In this document: piece by piece, positions 16,519-26,230 of the stretch
How positions within the stretch are numbered: position 1 is the stretch's first letter
Layout: the number at the start of each line of letters is the position of its first letter
Assembly (NCBI GenBank): GCA_900555265.1
Contig: UNSL01000001.1
Location: 191,214-255,213 of the forward strand
DNA from: Candidatus Saccharimonadota bacterium
Lineage (GTDB): Bacteria; Patescibacteriota; Saccharimonadia; Saccharimonadales; Saccharimonadaceae
Direction of reading: 5' to 3'
DNA: 64,000 nucleotides
The notes under the pieces: model-generated
Seen by the model: the letters and a program-made list of their open reading frames with translations, nothing else
Databases searched by the model: none
What the model was told of the DNA's origin: nothing
Position numbers and translations under genes: made by a program

Positions 16519-17850
16519 ATGCCAATATCTATAAATCGTAAATTATGGTATGACGGTCCAAATTACACTGCAGACAGCGTAATAATCAACCCAATCGCAC
16601 AAAAAATTCTTTTGATAAAACGATCCAGCGGTGAATGGGCATTGCCTGGAGGGTTCATCAATTCCGAAGAAGACTCCTTTACCGCAGCAATTCGCGAAAC
16701 AAAAGAAGAAACTGGAACGATAATTAGTGACAGTCCAATATTAATATACAAAGGGCTTGTTAACGATCCACGCAACAGTCAGACGTCATGGATCGAAACC
16801 AGTGCGTATCTATTCATAGTCAACGAACTATCAGAGGTGTCAGGACGAGACGACGCTGTCGACGCAGCCTGGCTACCGCTCAATAATTTACCTAAATTAT
16901 ACGCATCACATGATGAAATAGTAACCAGGGCTATTGATTATTTGTCTTGTCGGTCGCTAATTAAGATAGCAGAGTTTTCCGAAAATTATCGCAATATTAA
17001 CGGCGGTCATATGCAATACGACAAAATTATCGCCACAAAAAATGATCATTCGGTATTTATTAAGCGAACATCGACTAAATATGGCGACATAAAAAGAAAT
17101 AGACTGCGCCAATATTTGAGAAAAGAAGCGTTCACGATATCATATCTACGATGCCATGGATATAGCGGAATCCCATCTAGATCAATATTGCGAGACGATG
17201 ACACTTTCATCATGGAGGCAATGACGTCCAACGAAGGTTGGCTGTGGCGAGCAAATCACGACATATTAGACACCTACATCAAATCCGCTAAGGAAAAATT
17301 TGACGAGTTGGAAAATATACCATTACCGCCTGACACTTTTGATATCGAATCGTCACGCGATAGTTTTATTAAAGAAGGGTGGGCTTCGTTAGACGAGCAA
17401 AAAATAGCTAAATTGAGAGAGTTGTCATTAGGATTCTTAGACAGATTAACGCCCCATAGCCAAAATATAACTAAGAAATTATTGGCAGACTTACCCGCCT
17501 TACTAAATGCCGGAGGTCGACATAGCGATATAAAAAAATTAGTTTTTTGTCATCATGATATTCGTCAATCAAATATGGCTTGGTATCCCAAACGCGGCAC
17601 TAAGTTAATCGACTGGAGCTGGTCTGGACCTGGAGAATCCGGTAGCGACATCACTAGCCTACTAATCGACCTACATAAAAGCGGTCATAATATTTCAAAC
17701 TATTACAAAGAAATAAATTTAGATCATTGCCTAACCTTAATGGGTTTCTGGCTAAACCATGCAACGTGGCCATATCATGGCGACGACACTCTTAGATTTC
17801 AACAATTTTTATCAGCGTTAAGTGCATACGAAATATATACAACTATTTAA
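16519..17850 (+). CDS. Nudix hydrolase fused to an APH/choline-kinase-like phosphotransferase
   Basis: 443 aa. Residues about 1-145 are a Nudix domain with an intact box (GGFINSEEDSF...RETKEETGT) resembling ADP-ribose pyrophosphatases. Residues about 155-440 look like an aminoglycoside/choline kinase fold: VFIKR lysine, an FIMEAM hinge, the catalytic loop FCHHDIRQSN and the metal site LIDWSW. It is the third gene of the NAD salvage operon, 7 nt after pncB with no clear SD. A combined hydrolase and kinase acting on an NAD breakdown product such as ADP-ribose or a riboside is an attractive inference. The stop overlaps the convergent gpmA by 4 nt. Confidence 0.8.
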   Translation: MPISINRKLWYDGPNYTADSVIINPIAQKILLIKRSSGEWALPGGFINSEEDSFTAAIRETKEETGTIISDSPILIYKGLVNDPRNSQTSWIETSAYLFIVNELSEVSGRDDAVDAAWLPLNNLPKLYASHDEIVTRAIDYLSCRSLIKIAEFSENYRNINGGHMQYDKIIATKNDHSVFIKRTSTKYGDIKRNRLRQYLRKEAFTISYLRCHGYSGIPSRSILRDDDTFIMEAMTSNEGWLWRANHDILDTYIKSAKEKFDELENIPLPPDTFDIESSRDSFIKEGWASLDEQKIAKLRELSLGFLDRLTPHSQNITKKLLADLPALLNAGGRHSDIKKLVFCHHDIRQSNMAWYPKRGTKLIDWSWSGPGESGSDITSLLIDLHKSGHNISNYYKEINLDHCLTLMGFWLNHATWPYHGDDTLRFQQFLSALSAYEIYTTI

Positions 17851-18482
17851 GCATTCACAGCTTCAATCTCAACCGACAATACTTCTTTTTTGATTGGCAA
17901 AGATTGACCGGGCTCGAACGTATAAACCAGTAATTGACCAAATGGCATCTCTACATTCGCCATCTCAGCCTCTGGAACTTGGTCAAGATGTTTAATTAAA
18001 GCCCGAATAGAATTGCCGTGAGCCACCAATAGAATATTCTCACCATTCTGCAATTTCGGCAAAATCTCTTGCTCAAAATATGGAACAACCCGCGCATAAA
18101 CATCTTTCAAAGTTTCGCCGCCCGGCACTGGATAATCCCAGCCGCGCCGAATGCCATTAAAAGCCTCTTCGCCAATCTCCGCTTTAACTTCCCATTTATT
18201 TTTTCCAGTCAAATCACCATAATCACGCTCGTTTAATTCAGTTGCATGCGTTGTTGGTAGATTTTCGACACCGCATCCTTCGAGTAGCGCAGCCAAAGTT
18301 TGTTGTGTGCGTTTTAATGATGAAGTGTAAGCCTCGTTAAATGACAAACCTTTCAATAAAGCGCCCAATCGCACTGTGTCATTATGACCTTTTTCCGTCA
18401 AATTAACATCCGTCCATCCAGTCCACTTACCGAGCAGATTCCACTCGCTCTCACCGTGCCGACTAATAACTAATATTCCCAT
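17847..18482 (-). CDS. gpmA: 2,3-bisphosphoglycerate-dependent phosphoglycerate mutase
   Basis: 211 aa glycolytic enzyme. SRHGESEWN has the phosphorylated His, TSSLKRTQQT, ELNERDYGDLTGKNK and LLVAHGNSIRA complete the active site. The dPGM family is about 230-250 aa, so this is a slightly short form. It follows a Nudix gene with a TAATG overlap, so the two are translated together. Confidence 0.93.
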   Translation of the reverse strand: MGILVISRHGESEWNLLGKWTGWTDVNLTEKGHNDTVRLGALLKGLSFNEAYTSSLKRTQQTLAALLEGCGVENLPTTHATELNERDYGDLTGKNKWEVKAEIGEEAFNGIRRGWDYPVPGGETLKDVYARVVPYFEQEILPKLQNGENILLVAHGNSIRALIKHLDQVPEAEMANVEMPFGQLLVYTFEPGQSLPIKKEVLSVEIEAVNA

Positions 18483-19009
18483 TATTTTCCTCCAATCATC
18501 GGCGCAAAAAATTCTACAACTTCTTTTTTCACACCGTCATTATCAATAATTTTCGTATTTACGTAACCGAATTTATCAATTGCCCAAAATCTGATTGCCC
18601 AGAGCAGCGACATGTCTTCAAAATCAACCTCATTTTTGGCAATAAATTTGCTAGCCACAATTTCCGATTCCTGCAATTTTATCTCAGAAAAAGCATCGTT
18701 TTCTAACTTCGTAAAAAACACAAATTGATGTGTCAAAAATTCATCAGAATGACGCGAAGCAACCATGACAAGTTTCAAGTCCTTAGGGTCGACTTGAATA
18801 TCAACTTCTTCTTTCACCTCGCGCACCGCCGCTTCCAGCGGAGATTCTCCAGCGTCAACAATGCCGCCGGGCAGCGACCAATGGTCTTTATAGCCAGCCT
18901 TGACGATCAATAGTTCGCCCTGCTCATTTTCAATTAATACCGCCGCACTGGAAAAACGCCTATCCAAACTTGCCAACCAAGCCCGTCGCTCTTCATCTGT
19001 AAATTTCAT
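18482..19009 (-). CDS. Nudix hydrolase
   Basis: 175 aa. The Nudix box GGIVDAGESPLEAAVREVKEEVDI is nearly canonical (the last Gly is Asp), with WSLPGG before it. The substrate is not evident; the family cleaves nucleoside diphosphates linked to another group. TAATG overlaps join it both to RNase Y upstream and gpmA downstream, so the three form one operon. Confidence 0.88.
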   Translation of the reverse strand: MKFTDEERRAWLASLDRRFSSAAVLIENEQGELLIVKAGYKDHWSLPGGIVDAGESPLEAAVREVKEEVDIQVDPKDLKLVMVASRHSDEFLTHQFVFFTKLENDAFSEIKLQESEIVASKFIAKNEVDFEDMSLLWAIRFWAIDKFGYVNTKIIDNDGVKKEVVEFFAPMIGGK

Positions 19010-20499
19010 TATTTAGCAAACTCAATTGCTCGCGTTTCGCGAATCACGTTAACTTTAATCGTGCCAGGATATTGCATTGTAGACTCAATTTTCGTCGCAA
19101 TATCTCGCGCCAATTTAATCGCCGACAAATCATCAATCGTCTGAGGCTTCACGATCACGCGAACTTCACGACCAGCAGAAATTGCATAAGCCTTATCAAT
19201 TCCCTCAAAGCTCGTAGCGACGTTTTCCAAATCGCGCATTCGCTCTGCAAAATTCTCAGCAGAAACATTACGCGCACCTGGACGTGCAGCCGAAGCCGCG
19301 TCGCAAACTCGAACAATAATTGCCTCTGGAGTTGTCGCTTCGATATCATCGTGGTGTGCTTCGATTGCGTGAACAATTCTCTCATCCATGCCATATTTAC
19401 GAGCCAATTCCGCCCCAATGTGATGGTGCTTGCCCTCAATTTTATGTGACACAGCCTTACCAACGTCATGAAGAAGTGTAGCAATTTTCGTAATACGCAC
19501 GTCCGCGCCGATTTCCTCAGCAATCATCCCCGCAATTTGCGCCATCTCAGTCGAATGCTTCAGGACGTTCTGCCCGAAACTGGTACGAAACTTCAATTCA
19601 CCAAGCAATAGCAACATTTCCTTCGGAATCCCAACTACGCCAGTTTCGCGCATAGCATCTTCACCGGCTTGTCTAACCTCTTTTTCAATCTGTTTTTTAG
19701 CTTTAGCAACCACCTCTTCGATGCGCGCAGGATGAATACGACCATCCTTCATTAGCATCTCAAGACTCAAACGAGCCACTTGTCGGCGAACAGGGTCAAA
19801 ACTCGACAAAATAATCATGCCAGGTGTATCGTCAACTAAAATATCGACGCCAGTTTCGCGCTGCAACGCCTGAATATTACGCCCCTCCTTACCAATAATT
19901 CGACCCTTCATCTCATCATCTGTCAACTTAACGGCAGTCACGGTGCGCTCAGCGGTAACTTCACTACTCATTCGTTCCATTGCAGTCACCAAAATCATTT
20001 GTGCCCGCTCTTCGGCGTCATCCATTGCGTCATGTTGTAATTTTGACACCAAACCGACCAAGTCTTGCTTAATATCGCGCTCAGTCATCTGCATCAACTT
20101 GTCGGCAGCATCTTTTTTCTTCAATCCAGCGATTTTTTCAAGCTTTTCCTGTTGACGTGTGCGAATATCGCGAATTTCATTTTTAAGATTATCAACTTCA
20201 TCCTCATGTGCGCGCAATTTTTCTGCTCGTCGATCAAGCTCTTCCAGCTTATTGTCCAGAGTCTTCTCGCGATCCGCCAAACGATTTTCAGTCTTTTGCC
20301 ATTCCTTGCGACGTTCATTTTCAATCTTAAGCGCCTCATCCTTAGCCTTAAGGACGATGTCGCTCGCCTTAGTTTTTGCATCCGCCAGATCTCGCTCAAT
20401 CTGATTTTTACCGTTAATTTGGCGAGTTCGCTGATATCCAACAAGACCAGCAGCACCCGCGCCAGCTCCAACAGCCGCGGCAATAATTACTTCTATCAT
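19009..20499 (-). CDS. rny: Ribonuclease Y
   Basis: 496 aa endoribonuclease that starts mRNA decay at the membrane. N-terminal anchor (IEVIIAAAVGAGAGAAGLVG), long coiled coil (about residues 30-150), KH domain (GRIIGKEGRNIQALQRETGVD), then the HD domain with ATLLHDVGKA and IEAHHDD. The ATG at 20499 is preferred to the one two codons upstream because AAAGGA is then 6-7 nt away. A TATAAT (20618-20623, minus) gives a leader of about 110 nt. Confidence 0.95.
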   Translation of the reverse strand: MIEVIIAAAVGAGAGAAGLVGYQRTRQINGKNQIERDLADAKTKASDIVLKAKDEALKIENERRKEWQKTENRLADREKTLDNKLEELDRRAEKLRAHEDEVDNLKNEIRDIRTRQQEKLEKIAGLKKKDAADKLMQMTERDIKQDLVGLVSKLQHDAMDDAEERAQMILVTAMERMSSEVTAERTVTAVKLTDDEMKGRIIGKEGRNIQALQRETGVDILVDDTPGMIILSSFDPVRRQVARLSLEMLMKDGRIHPARIEEVVAKAKKQIEKEVRQAGEDAMRETGVVGIPKEMLLLLGELKFRTSFGQNVLKHSTEMAQIAGMIAEEIGADVRITKIATLLHDVGKAVSHKIEGKHHHIGAELARKYGMDERIVHAIEAHHDDIEATTPEAIIVRVCDAASAARPGARNVSAENFAERMRDLENVATSFEGIDKAYAISAGREVRVIVKPQTIDDLSAIKLARDIATKIESTMQYPGTIKVNVIRETRAIEFAK

Positions 20500-20505
20500 T
20501 ATCAT

Positions 20506-20652
20506 TCCTTTCCGATCAGCCGCCCCTGAGTGTTCGTCTCAAGGAAAAATATCAACAGCCAATCAACTTCAAACTATCTAATTCGGCGAATCAAAAATCA
20601 CAAACCGCCGTAATTTAATTATACACGGTTTTGATGGTTTGGGCGATAAAAA
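20506..20652 (-). promoter_or_regulatory. Promoter and leader of the rny-Nudix-gpmA operon
   Basis: On the minus strand TATAAT is at 20618-20623 inside a loose inverted repeat (CAAACC at 20600-20605 region, GGTTTG near 20636). The following roughly 110 nt leader has no recognised riboswitch. Confidence 0.35.
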
Positions 20653-21027
20653 TTATTTTCGCGGCGCAGTGATATTCGCAGCAGCACCGTACTCTGGCAT
20701 AACAATTTTTTCATTCTCGCCAGAACGCAATTTGCCCAAAGCCAAATCACGCCAATTGTCACCCATTACGCCAACAATAGGAATATTCAAGCTGTCCGCC
20801 AAGGTATTCACAACCGTCAAACCAATTCTCAGCCCCGTAAAACTTCCTGGTCCTTTCATCACGCCAATGCCGCTTATCAGATGCAAATCGCCAGTCTTTT
20901 CTTCCAAAAATTTCAACAAATTCCGCGCCAACGTTCGCCCAGCTTCCCATTCAAAATCCTGACGATTTTCTCCATTGACTATTGTCAAAAAACATGTTGA
21001 TGTTGAAGTGTCCAATAAAATTATCAC
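20653..21027 (-). CDS. tsaB: TsaB-like t6A partner, short form
   Basis: 124 aa. The N-terminal ASKHA lobe is clear: ILLDTSTSTCFL and the hallmark MKGPGSFTGLRIGLTVVNTLAD, then IPIVGV. Usual TsaB is about 220-230 aa; here the second lobe is missing and replaced by about 35 unrelated residues. TsaB works with TsaD, TsaE (next gene) and TsaC to place t6A37 on tRNAs. The ATG overlaps the tsaE stop by 4 nt. TsaD is not in the window. Confidence 0.85.
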   Translation of the reverse strand: MIILLDTSTSTCFLTIVNGENRQDFEWEAGRTLARNLLKFLEEKTGDLHLISGIGVMKGPGSFTGLRIGLTVVNTLADSLNIPIVGVMGDNWRDLALGKLRSGENEKIVMPEYGAAANITAPRK

Positions 21028-21482
21028 GCCATATTCTCCTTTATTTTTCCCAAAAGTTCATCAGATTTTTTGCCGCCAGGGTGAAATTCCACAAGCCGCC
21101 CTTCTTCGCTAATTGCAGTAATTTTTATCACCAACCGATCACTCGGCAATGCATCGTCAACAGCGCCAGCCCATTCAACTACAACCACCGAATTAGAAGC
21201 CGCCACTTCGCGAATCTCCTCACTCATAATTCCAGCATTTCCCAATCTATAAAAATCGTAATGCGCCAAACTCAGACCGCGAGGTGAATCGTACACGCGC
21301 GAAATCGTGAAAGTTGGACTCTGAACCGGCTCGTCAATCTCTAAAGCTTGCGCAATTCCCTTCGTCAATGTAGTTTTCCCCGCGCCAATATCGCCGACCA
21401 ATTCCAGCACTTCCCCACCAGAAACAGCCCGACCAATTGCCGCACCCAATTCTCGCATTTTCTCTTCACTAGAAATATTCAC
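21024..21482 (-). CDS. tsaE: tRNA t6A biosynthesis ATPase TsaE
   Basis: 152 aa P-loop protein: VGDIGAGKTTLTKGIAQAL (Walker A), SPTFTI switch region, LAHYDFYRL and VVVEWAGAV (Walker B). It starts with GTG at 21482, 6 nt after a TATAAT, so it is probably leaderless. It is divergent from pilB and overlaps tsaB by ATGA. Confidence 0.94.
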   Translation of the reverse strand: MNISSEEKMRELGAAIGRAVSGGEVLELVGDIGAGKTTLTKGIAQALEIDEPVQSPTFTISRVYDSPRGLSLAHYDFYRLGNAGIMSEEIREVAASNSVVVVEWAGAVDDALPSDRLVIKITAISEEGRLVEFHPGGKKSDELLGKIKENMA

Positions 21483-21542
21483 TCTTATATTATACTATGC
21501 TAGCTTTTTTTTGGCGATGATAGTACAATAACCATAAGAATT

Positions 21543-23321
21543 ATGCGTGTTTCAGACCAGACAATTGAGAGCATTCTGAAACAAGGTGGGGTTATTGATG
21601 AGCCGCAGCTTGCTGATTTGAAATTGATCGCTGAACGGTCGAAGCAAACATTGCAAGAAACCGCTATTGAACAAAAGGTTATTTCTGAGGAAGATTTGAC
21701 AAAGTTGATCGGCGATTATATCGGCGTGCCTTTCGTGCGAATTGAGCCAAAGGATATTCCCGAAGATGTGTTGAAACGAATTCCTGAACATATCGCGCGC
21801 CAGTATAATGTTGTGCTTTTTGAGAAAAATGAGGACGACAGCTTGTCGCTTGCGATGGAAGACCCAGACGACGTGCAGGCATTGAACTTTATTCAGAAAG
21901 AAATTGGCTACAACACTAAGGTTTTCCTAGCGACAAAAAGCAATATTTTGGACTGTTTGGAAAATTATCGCGGCAATATCAATGCCGAACTCGACGAAGT
22001 TATTGCGGTGCAAAAAGACGCGTCTGCAGAAGACCAAAACGTCAGTCAAGATGATTTTGCGGAAAATTCACCAATTGCCCAAACTGTTAATTTGTTGCTG
22101 GAATATGCCATAAAATCCAACGCTTCCGACATCCATATTGAACCGCGCGAGGATTACGTTCAGGTTCGTTATCGAATTGACGGTGTTTTGAAGGAAGTTA
22201 ACAAATTGCCACGAAACGTTCACGGTGCTTTGGTGAGCCGCATTAAAATCCTCTCCAATCTGAAAATTGACGAACGCCGCGTACCACAGGACGGCCGATT
22301 TAAGATAAAAGTTTCAGGAAAACAATACGCGCTTCGTGTTTCGACATTGCCAATCGCTGACGGCGAAAAAGTGGTCATGCGTATTTTGGACGAATCGAAC
22401 CAGGCTGTTAAACTGGATCAGCTTGGATATTGGGGTCTGTCGCTCACGACCGTAAAAGACGCAATGGCTCAGCCGAACGGAATGATCCTGGTGACTGGAC
22501 CGACTGGTTCGGGAAAATCGACCAGTTTGTTCAGTATCTTGTCGGAACTCAATACTCCAGACGTCAATATTTCCACAATTGAAGACCCGGTAGAATATAA
22601 AATCCCAGGAGTCAATCAAACCCAGACCAACGCCAAGGCCGGGATGACTTTCGCTTCAGGATTAAGGGCACTACTTCGCCAAGACCCAAATATCATCATG
22701 GTCGGAGAAATTCGCGACGGCGAAACCGCAAACCTTGGTGTTCAAGCGGCGCTGACCGGACACTTGGTATTCTCCACTCTACACACAAATAACGCTGCAA
22801 CGTGTTTGCCACGTCTGCTGGATATGGGAATTGAGCCATTCTTGATCGCTTCAACCGTGAAGGCGGTGATTGGGCAGCGACTAGTTAGGCGCCTGTGTAT
22901 GAATTGCCGCCAAGAATATACCCCAAACGAAGAAGAAATAAAATATATTGCCGAAATGTTTAAGATAAATACAGAGTCGATTAAAAAGATTCACAACCTC
23001 GAAGAGCAGGCTTTTGAGGATAAAATTGGCGGCGACACGCCCATGGGATCAACAGATTCAACAATCGGACGCTTATGGAAGCCAAACCCAGAAGGTTGTG
23101 ATGAGTGCGGACATAACGGATTCAAGGGGCGCGTTGGCATTTACGAGGTTCTTGGTATTTCCATCCCTATCCAAAAAATGATTACCGCCAACGCCACCAG
23201 CAATGATATTCAAGATCAAGCGATTTCCGAAGGCATGGTAACGATGCAGATGGACGGACTTATTAAATCACTGCGCGGAATCACCACCGTGGATGAAGTT
23301 TTGAGGGCAACAAGGGAGTAA
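21543..23321 (+). CDS. pilB: Type IV pilus extension ATPase PilB
   Basis: 592 aa GspE/PilB hexameric ATPase that drives pilus polymerisation. N-terminal MshEN-like domain (1-130), then ASDIHIEP, Walker A VTGPTGSGKSTSL, Asp box STIEDPVEYKIPG, Walker B IIMVGEIRDGET, His box LTGHLVFSTLHTN, and a zinc site CMNC...CDEC. First gene of the T4P assembly operon; no strong SD is seen. Confidence 0.96.
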   Translation: MRVSDQTIESILKQGGVIDEPQLADLKLIAERSKQTLQETAIEQKVISEEDLTKLIGDYIGVPFVRIEPKDIPEDVLKRIPEHIARQYNVVLFEKNEDDSLSLAMEDPDDVQALNFIQKEIGYNTKVFLATKSNILDCLENYRGNINAELDEVIAVQKDASAEDQNVSQDDFAENSPIAQTVNLLLEYAIKSNASDIHIEPREDYVQVRYRIDGVLKEVNKLPRNVHGALVSRIKILSNLKIDERRVPQDGRFKIKVSGKQYALRVSTLPIADGEKVVMRILDESNQAVKLDQLGYWGLSLTTVKDAMAQPNGMILVTGPTGSGKSTSLFSILSELNTPDVNISTIEDPVEYKIPGVNQTQTNAKAGMTFASGLRALLRQDPNIIMVGEIRDGETANLGVQAALTGHLVFSTLHTNNAATCLPRLLDMGIEPFLIASTVKAVIGQRLVRRLCMNCRQEYTPNEEEIKYIAEMFKINTESIKKIHNLEEQAFEDKIGGDTPMGSTDSTIGRLWKPNPEGCDECGHNGFKGRVGIYEVLGISIPIQKMITANATSNDIQDQAISEGMVTMQMDGLIKSLRGITTVDEVLRATRE

Positions 23322-23325
23322 TATT

Positions 23326-24552
23326 ATGCCAATTTTTGAATATTTACTTGTCAATAAAAAGAAAGAGACCGTATCTTCGACAATTGAAGCGGCCGACAAA
23401 CTGTCTGCTATTAACAATTTGAGGTCACGCGGACAATTGATAAAAATTGAAGAAAAAGGCGCAAAAAAAGAGCTTAGTTTTTCTTTTGGCAAGAAAAAGA
23501 AAGGCGCCAAGACTGAAGAATTGGTGATGTTTACTCGCCAATTAAGCGCCATGGTTTCAGCTGGCGTCCCTATTCTTCGCTCTCTTAACTCTATGGCAAA
23601 ACATGCCGAAAGTGCCAATTTCCGAGACACGATCAACGCCGTGATTAAAGATATTGAAGGCGGTATGTCTTTTGCAGATGCTCTGAGCAAACACCCAGAA
23701 ACCTTCAATGATATTTACGTGAACATGGTTGCTGCAGGTGAGACCGGAGGTATTTTGGACGATATCTTAAAGCGTCTGGCTCTACAACAAGAGAAGAATT
23801 CATCTATGAAGAAAAAAATTAAAGGCGCCATGACATATCCGATCGTACTTTTAATTATTACGATTATTGCCTTCTTTATCCTGATGATCTTCATTATTCC
23901 GGTTATCGGTAAAACCATTAAAGACATGGGCGGACCCGACGCCAAATTGCCACTTCTTACTGAGATTATGCTCGGGATTAGCGATTTTGTAGTGTCATTT
24001 TGGTATATAATCATTCCAATATTTGCCGGAAGCATTTGGCTATTAATTCGCTATATTAAAACTCCAAAAGGTCGCGTAAAATTCCACAATATTATCATCA
24101 AAGTCCCAGCTGTCGGACCAATTGTTAAAAAGGTGGCAATCGCCCGCTTTACCCGAACCTTCTCCGCCCTTATTGGTGCGGGCGTGGCTGTACTTGAAGC
24201 GCTGGACGTAACTTCGCGTGCCGTCGGAAATGTCGCATACGAAAAATCCCTAAAAGAAGCCACCAGGCGAGTCCAAAACGGTGAAGTTTTATCAAAAATT
24301 ATCGCGGAGCAGGACGATTTATATCCGCCAATCGTAGCGCAAATGTTATCTGTCGGTGAGGAAACTGGACAAACCGATAAGGTTCTGGTTAAAGTCGCTG
24401 ACTTTTACGAGGAAGAGGTCGACACCGCGATTGACGGCGTTAGCTCTATTATCGAGCCAGTGATGATCGTTGCTATGGGTGTTGTTATTGCCCTGGTGGC
24501 GGTTAGTGTTATGGGTCCGATTACAAGTATGGCGGGTCAAGTTAAGGAATAA
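23326..24552 (+). CDS. pilC: Type IV pilus inner-membrane platform protein PilC
   Basis: 408 aa GspF-fold protein with two cytoplasmic helical repeats (FTRQLSAMVSAGVPILRSL; FTRTFSALIGAGVAVLEAL), three membrane segments and the typical GGxxDDxLxK pattern (ETGGILDDILKRLA; ETGQTDKVLVKVADFYEEEVD). It starts 4 nt after pilB, so the two are co-translated. Confidence 0.96.
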   Translation: MPIFEYLLVNKKKETVSSTIEAADKLSAINNLRSRGQLIKIEEKGAKKELSFSFGKKKKGAKTEELVMFTRQLSAMVSAGVPILRSLNSMAKHAESANFRDTINAVIKDIEGGMSFADALSKHPETFNDIYVNMVAAGETGGILDDILKRLALQQEKNSSMKKKIKGAMTYPIVLLIITIIAFFILMIFIIPVIGKTIKDMGGPDAKLPLLTEIMLGISDFVVSFWYIIIPIFAGSIWLLIRYIKTPKGRVKFHNIIIKVPAVGPIVKKVAIARFTRTFSALIGAGVAVLEALDVTSRAVGNVAYEKSLKEATRRVQNGEVLSKIIAEQDDLYPPIVAQMLSVGEETGQTDKVLVKVADFYEEEVDTAIDGVSSIIEPVMIVAMGVVIALVAVSVMGPITSMAGQVKE

Positions 24553-24609
24553 TAGTTTTTCAAAAAAGCTTATGCTATAATACTGACATATAGGTGGGAA
24601 AATAATAAC

Positions 24610-25662
24610 GTGTCGAGCATATTTTATAGAAAAAAACCAATTATCGGCCTAGATATCAGCCGAACAAGCATAAAAGTAATGTCGATTGACAGAAATCGGA
24701 TGCTAGTTCACGGATATGGATCGATTAACCTCGATTCTCAAAAAAGCGACGGGAATTCTGCAGACAATACTGAATATTTGGCGCAGAATATCAAAACACT
24801 ATTGAAGAAAAACGTCGTAGGACAGATCAATAGTAATCGCGTAGCGCTGGGCATACCAACCAACCGAACATTCTCGCGAACATTTAGCCTGCCCGTAAAA
24901 GAAGAAAGTAATATTCGCAGTGCGGTAAATTTGGAAGCCGAACAATACATTCCAGCTCCGTTAGACTCTCTTTATTTGGACTATAGAATCATCAATCGCA
25001 CGAAAGATGAACTTAGTGTGCTAATGTGTGCTGCACCGAAGAAAATGATCGATAGTATGTTAGATGCCACAAAACAATGTGGTCTGGAAGTTGCAATAAT
25101 TGAGCCAAACATCAGCGCAATCGCTAGACTTCTGAAACGCACGGAAGAAGGAATGCTTCCTACCGTTATCGTCGACATAGGCACATCAACTACAGATATC
25201 GCAATTCTAGATTCTGATATACGTGTGACTGGCGGCTTAAACGTTGGTGGCTATTCACTCACCTTAAATTTAGCTAAAAAAATGAATGTACCAATTGAAA
25301 CAGCTCATCAATTTAAGGTATTAAACGGATTAAATCCCGGCCCAAGGCAAGCCAGAATCGCAGGGGCCTTGCGCCCAAGTTTGGAAAAAATGACCAACGA
25401 AGTTAAGCGCGTTATGCGATATTACACAGACCGCTTCCCTGATGAGAAAAAAATCGAGCAAATTCTCATCGTTGGCGGTGGCGGCAACTTACCAGGAATC
25501 GGTGATTTTTTCACAAACGAGCTATTAATGCCAGCACGCGTGGCAAGTCCGTGGCAAATGCTCAATTTCGATGGACTAGAGCAGCCGGCAAAACAGCTTC
25601 GCTCCCAGCTATCACCAGTTGCGGGACTAGCCTTAATCAAGCAGGAGGATATTTATGATTAA
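24610..25662 (+). CDS. pilM: Type IV pilus actin-like ATPase PilM
   Basis: 350 aa cytosolic protein that binds the PilN N-terminus. GLDISRTSIKVM (phosphate 1), VDIGTSTTDIAIL (phosphate 2) and VGGGGNLPGI (adenosine motif) show the actin fold. It starts with GTG. TATAAT at 24576-24581, with TG in the extended position, suggests an internal promoter. It overlaps pilN by 8 nt. Confidence 0.94.
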   Translation: MSSIFYRKKPIIGLDISRTSIKVMSIDRNRMLVHGYGSINLDSQKSDGNSADNTEYLAQNIKTLLKKNVVGQINSNRVALGIPTNRTFSRTFSLPVKEESNIRSAVNLEAEQYIPAPLDSLYLDYRIINRTKDELSVLMCAAPKKMIDSMLDATKQCGLEVAIIEPNISAIARLLKRTEEGMLPTVIVDIGTSTTDIAILDSDIRVTGGLNVGGYSLTLNLAKKMNVPIETAHQFKVLNGLNPGPRQARIAGALRPSLEKMTNEVKRVMRYYTDRFPDEKKIEQILIVGGGGNLPGIGDFFTNELLMPARVASPWQMLNFDGLEQPAKQLRSQLSPVAGLALIKQEDIYD

Positions 25663-26230
25663 CCTTCTCCCTCCTCAAGAAAAAAAGCAAATCAGCGCCG
25701 GGCGAGTAAACGTCATCTTAAGACGGTACTGCATCATATCATTGATATTTGCGGGCTTGCTATTCTTAACTATTGGCGGATTTTATCTATTCTTAGAAAA
25801 TAGCCGCACCTCAGCTCAAGCTAACATCGACGAAGGAAACGCCAAACTCGCTCAATACCAATCGACACAAAAAGAAGTTAGCGAGTTTAAGAAAGACCTC
25901 GACTCGGCTAAAGTAATCATCAACAGCGAGGCTCATTACTCTACAATTATTCCAAAAATTGCACAATACATCCCATCAGGTATGGTTTTGGATTCTCTAA
26001 CACTAGACACTTCAGCGTTAGATAAACCGTTGTCATTAACAGCTCTTGGAAAAAATAAGGATGACGCTATTCGAATAAAAACCAGCTTAGAAAAGTCAGA
26101 AATATTTAGTGACGTTCACTTGGAGACTGTTGTTTATAGCGGCGGCAACCAATCATCGGACAAGCCTGCGGATTATCCAATCACTATAACAATTAGCGTT
26201 ACACCAAAGCCAGAGGTCTTAAAGCAATGA
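25655..26230 (+). CDS. pilN: Type IV pilus alignment protein PilN
   Basis: 191 aa. It opens MINLLPPQEK, the PilM-binding motif, followed by one membrane helix (about 27-48) and a coiled coil plus ferredoxin-like domain outside. The start overlaps pilM by 8 nt and the end overlaps pilO by ATGA. Confidence 0.92.
   Translation: MINLLPPQEKKQISAGRVNVILRRYCIISLIFAGLLFLTIGGFYLFLENSRTSAQANIDEGNAKLAQYQSTQKEVSEFKKDLDSAKVIINSEAHYSTIIPKIAQYIPSGMVLDSLTLDTSALDKPLSLTALGKNKDDAIRIKTSLEKSEIFSDVHLETVVYSGGNQSSDKPADYPITITISVTPKPEVLKQ

Noticed and set aside
20506..20652. Riboswitch in the RNase Y leader
   Set aside because: No known aptamer pattern could be matched by eye; only a promoter and loose repeat are seen.
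21483..21542. Classic -35/-10 promoter for pilB
   Set aside because: TACAAT at 21524 lacks a -35 at 16-18 bp, so it is not reported as a feature.
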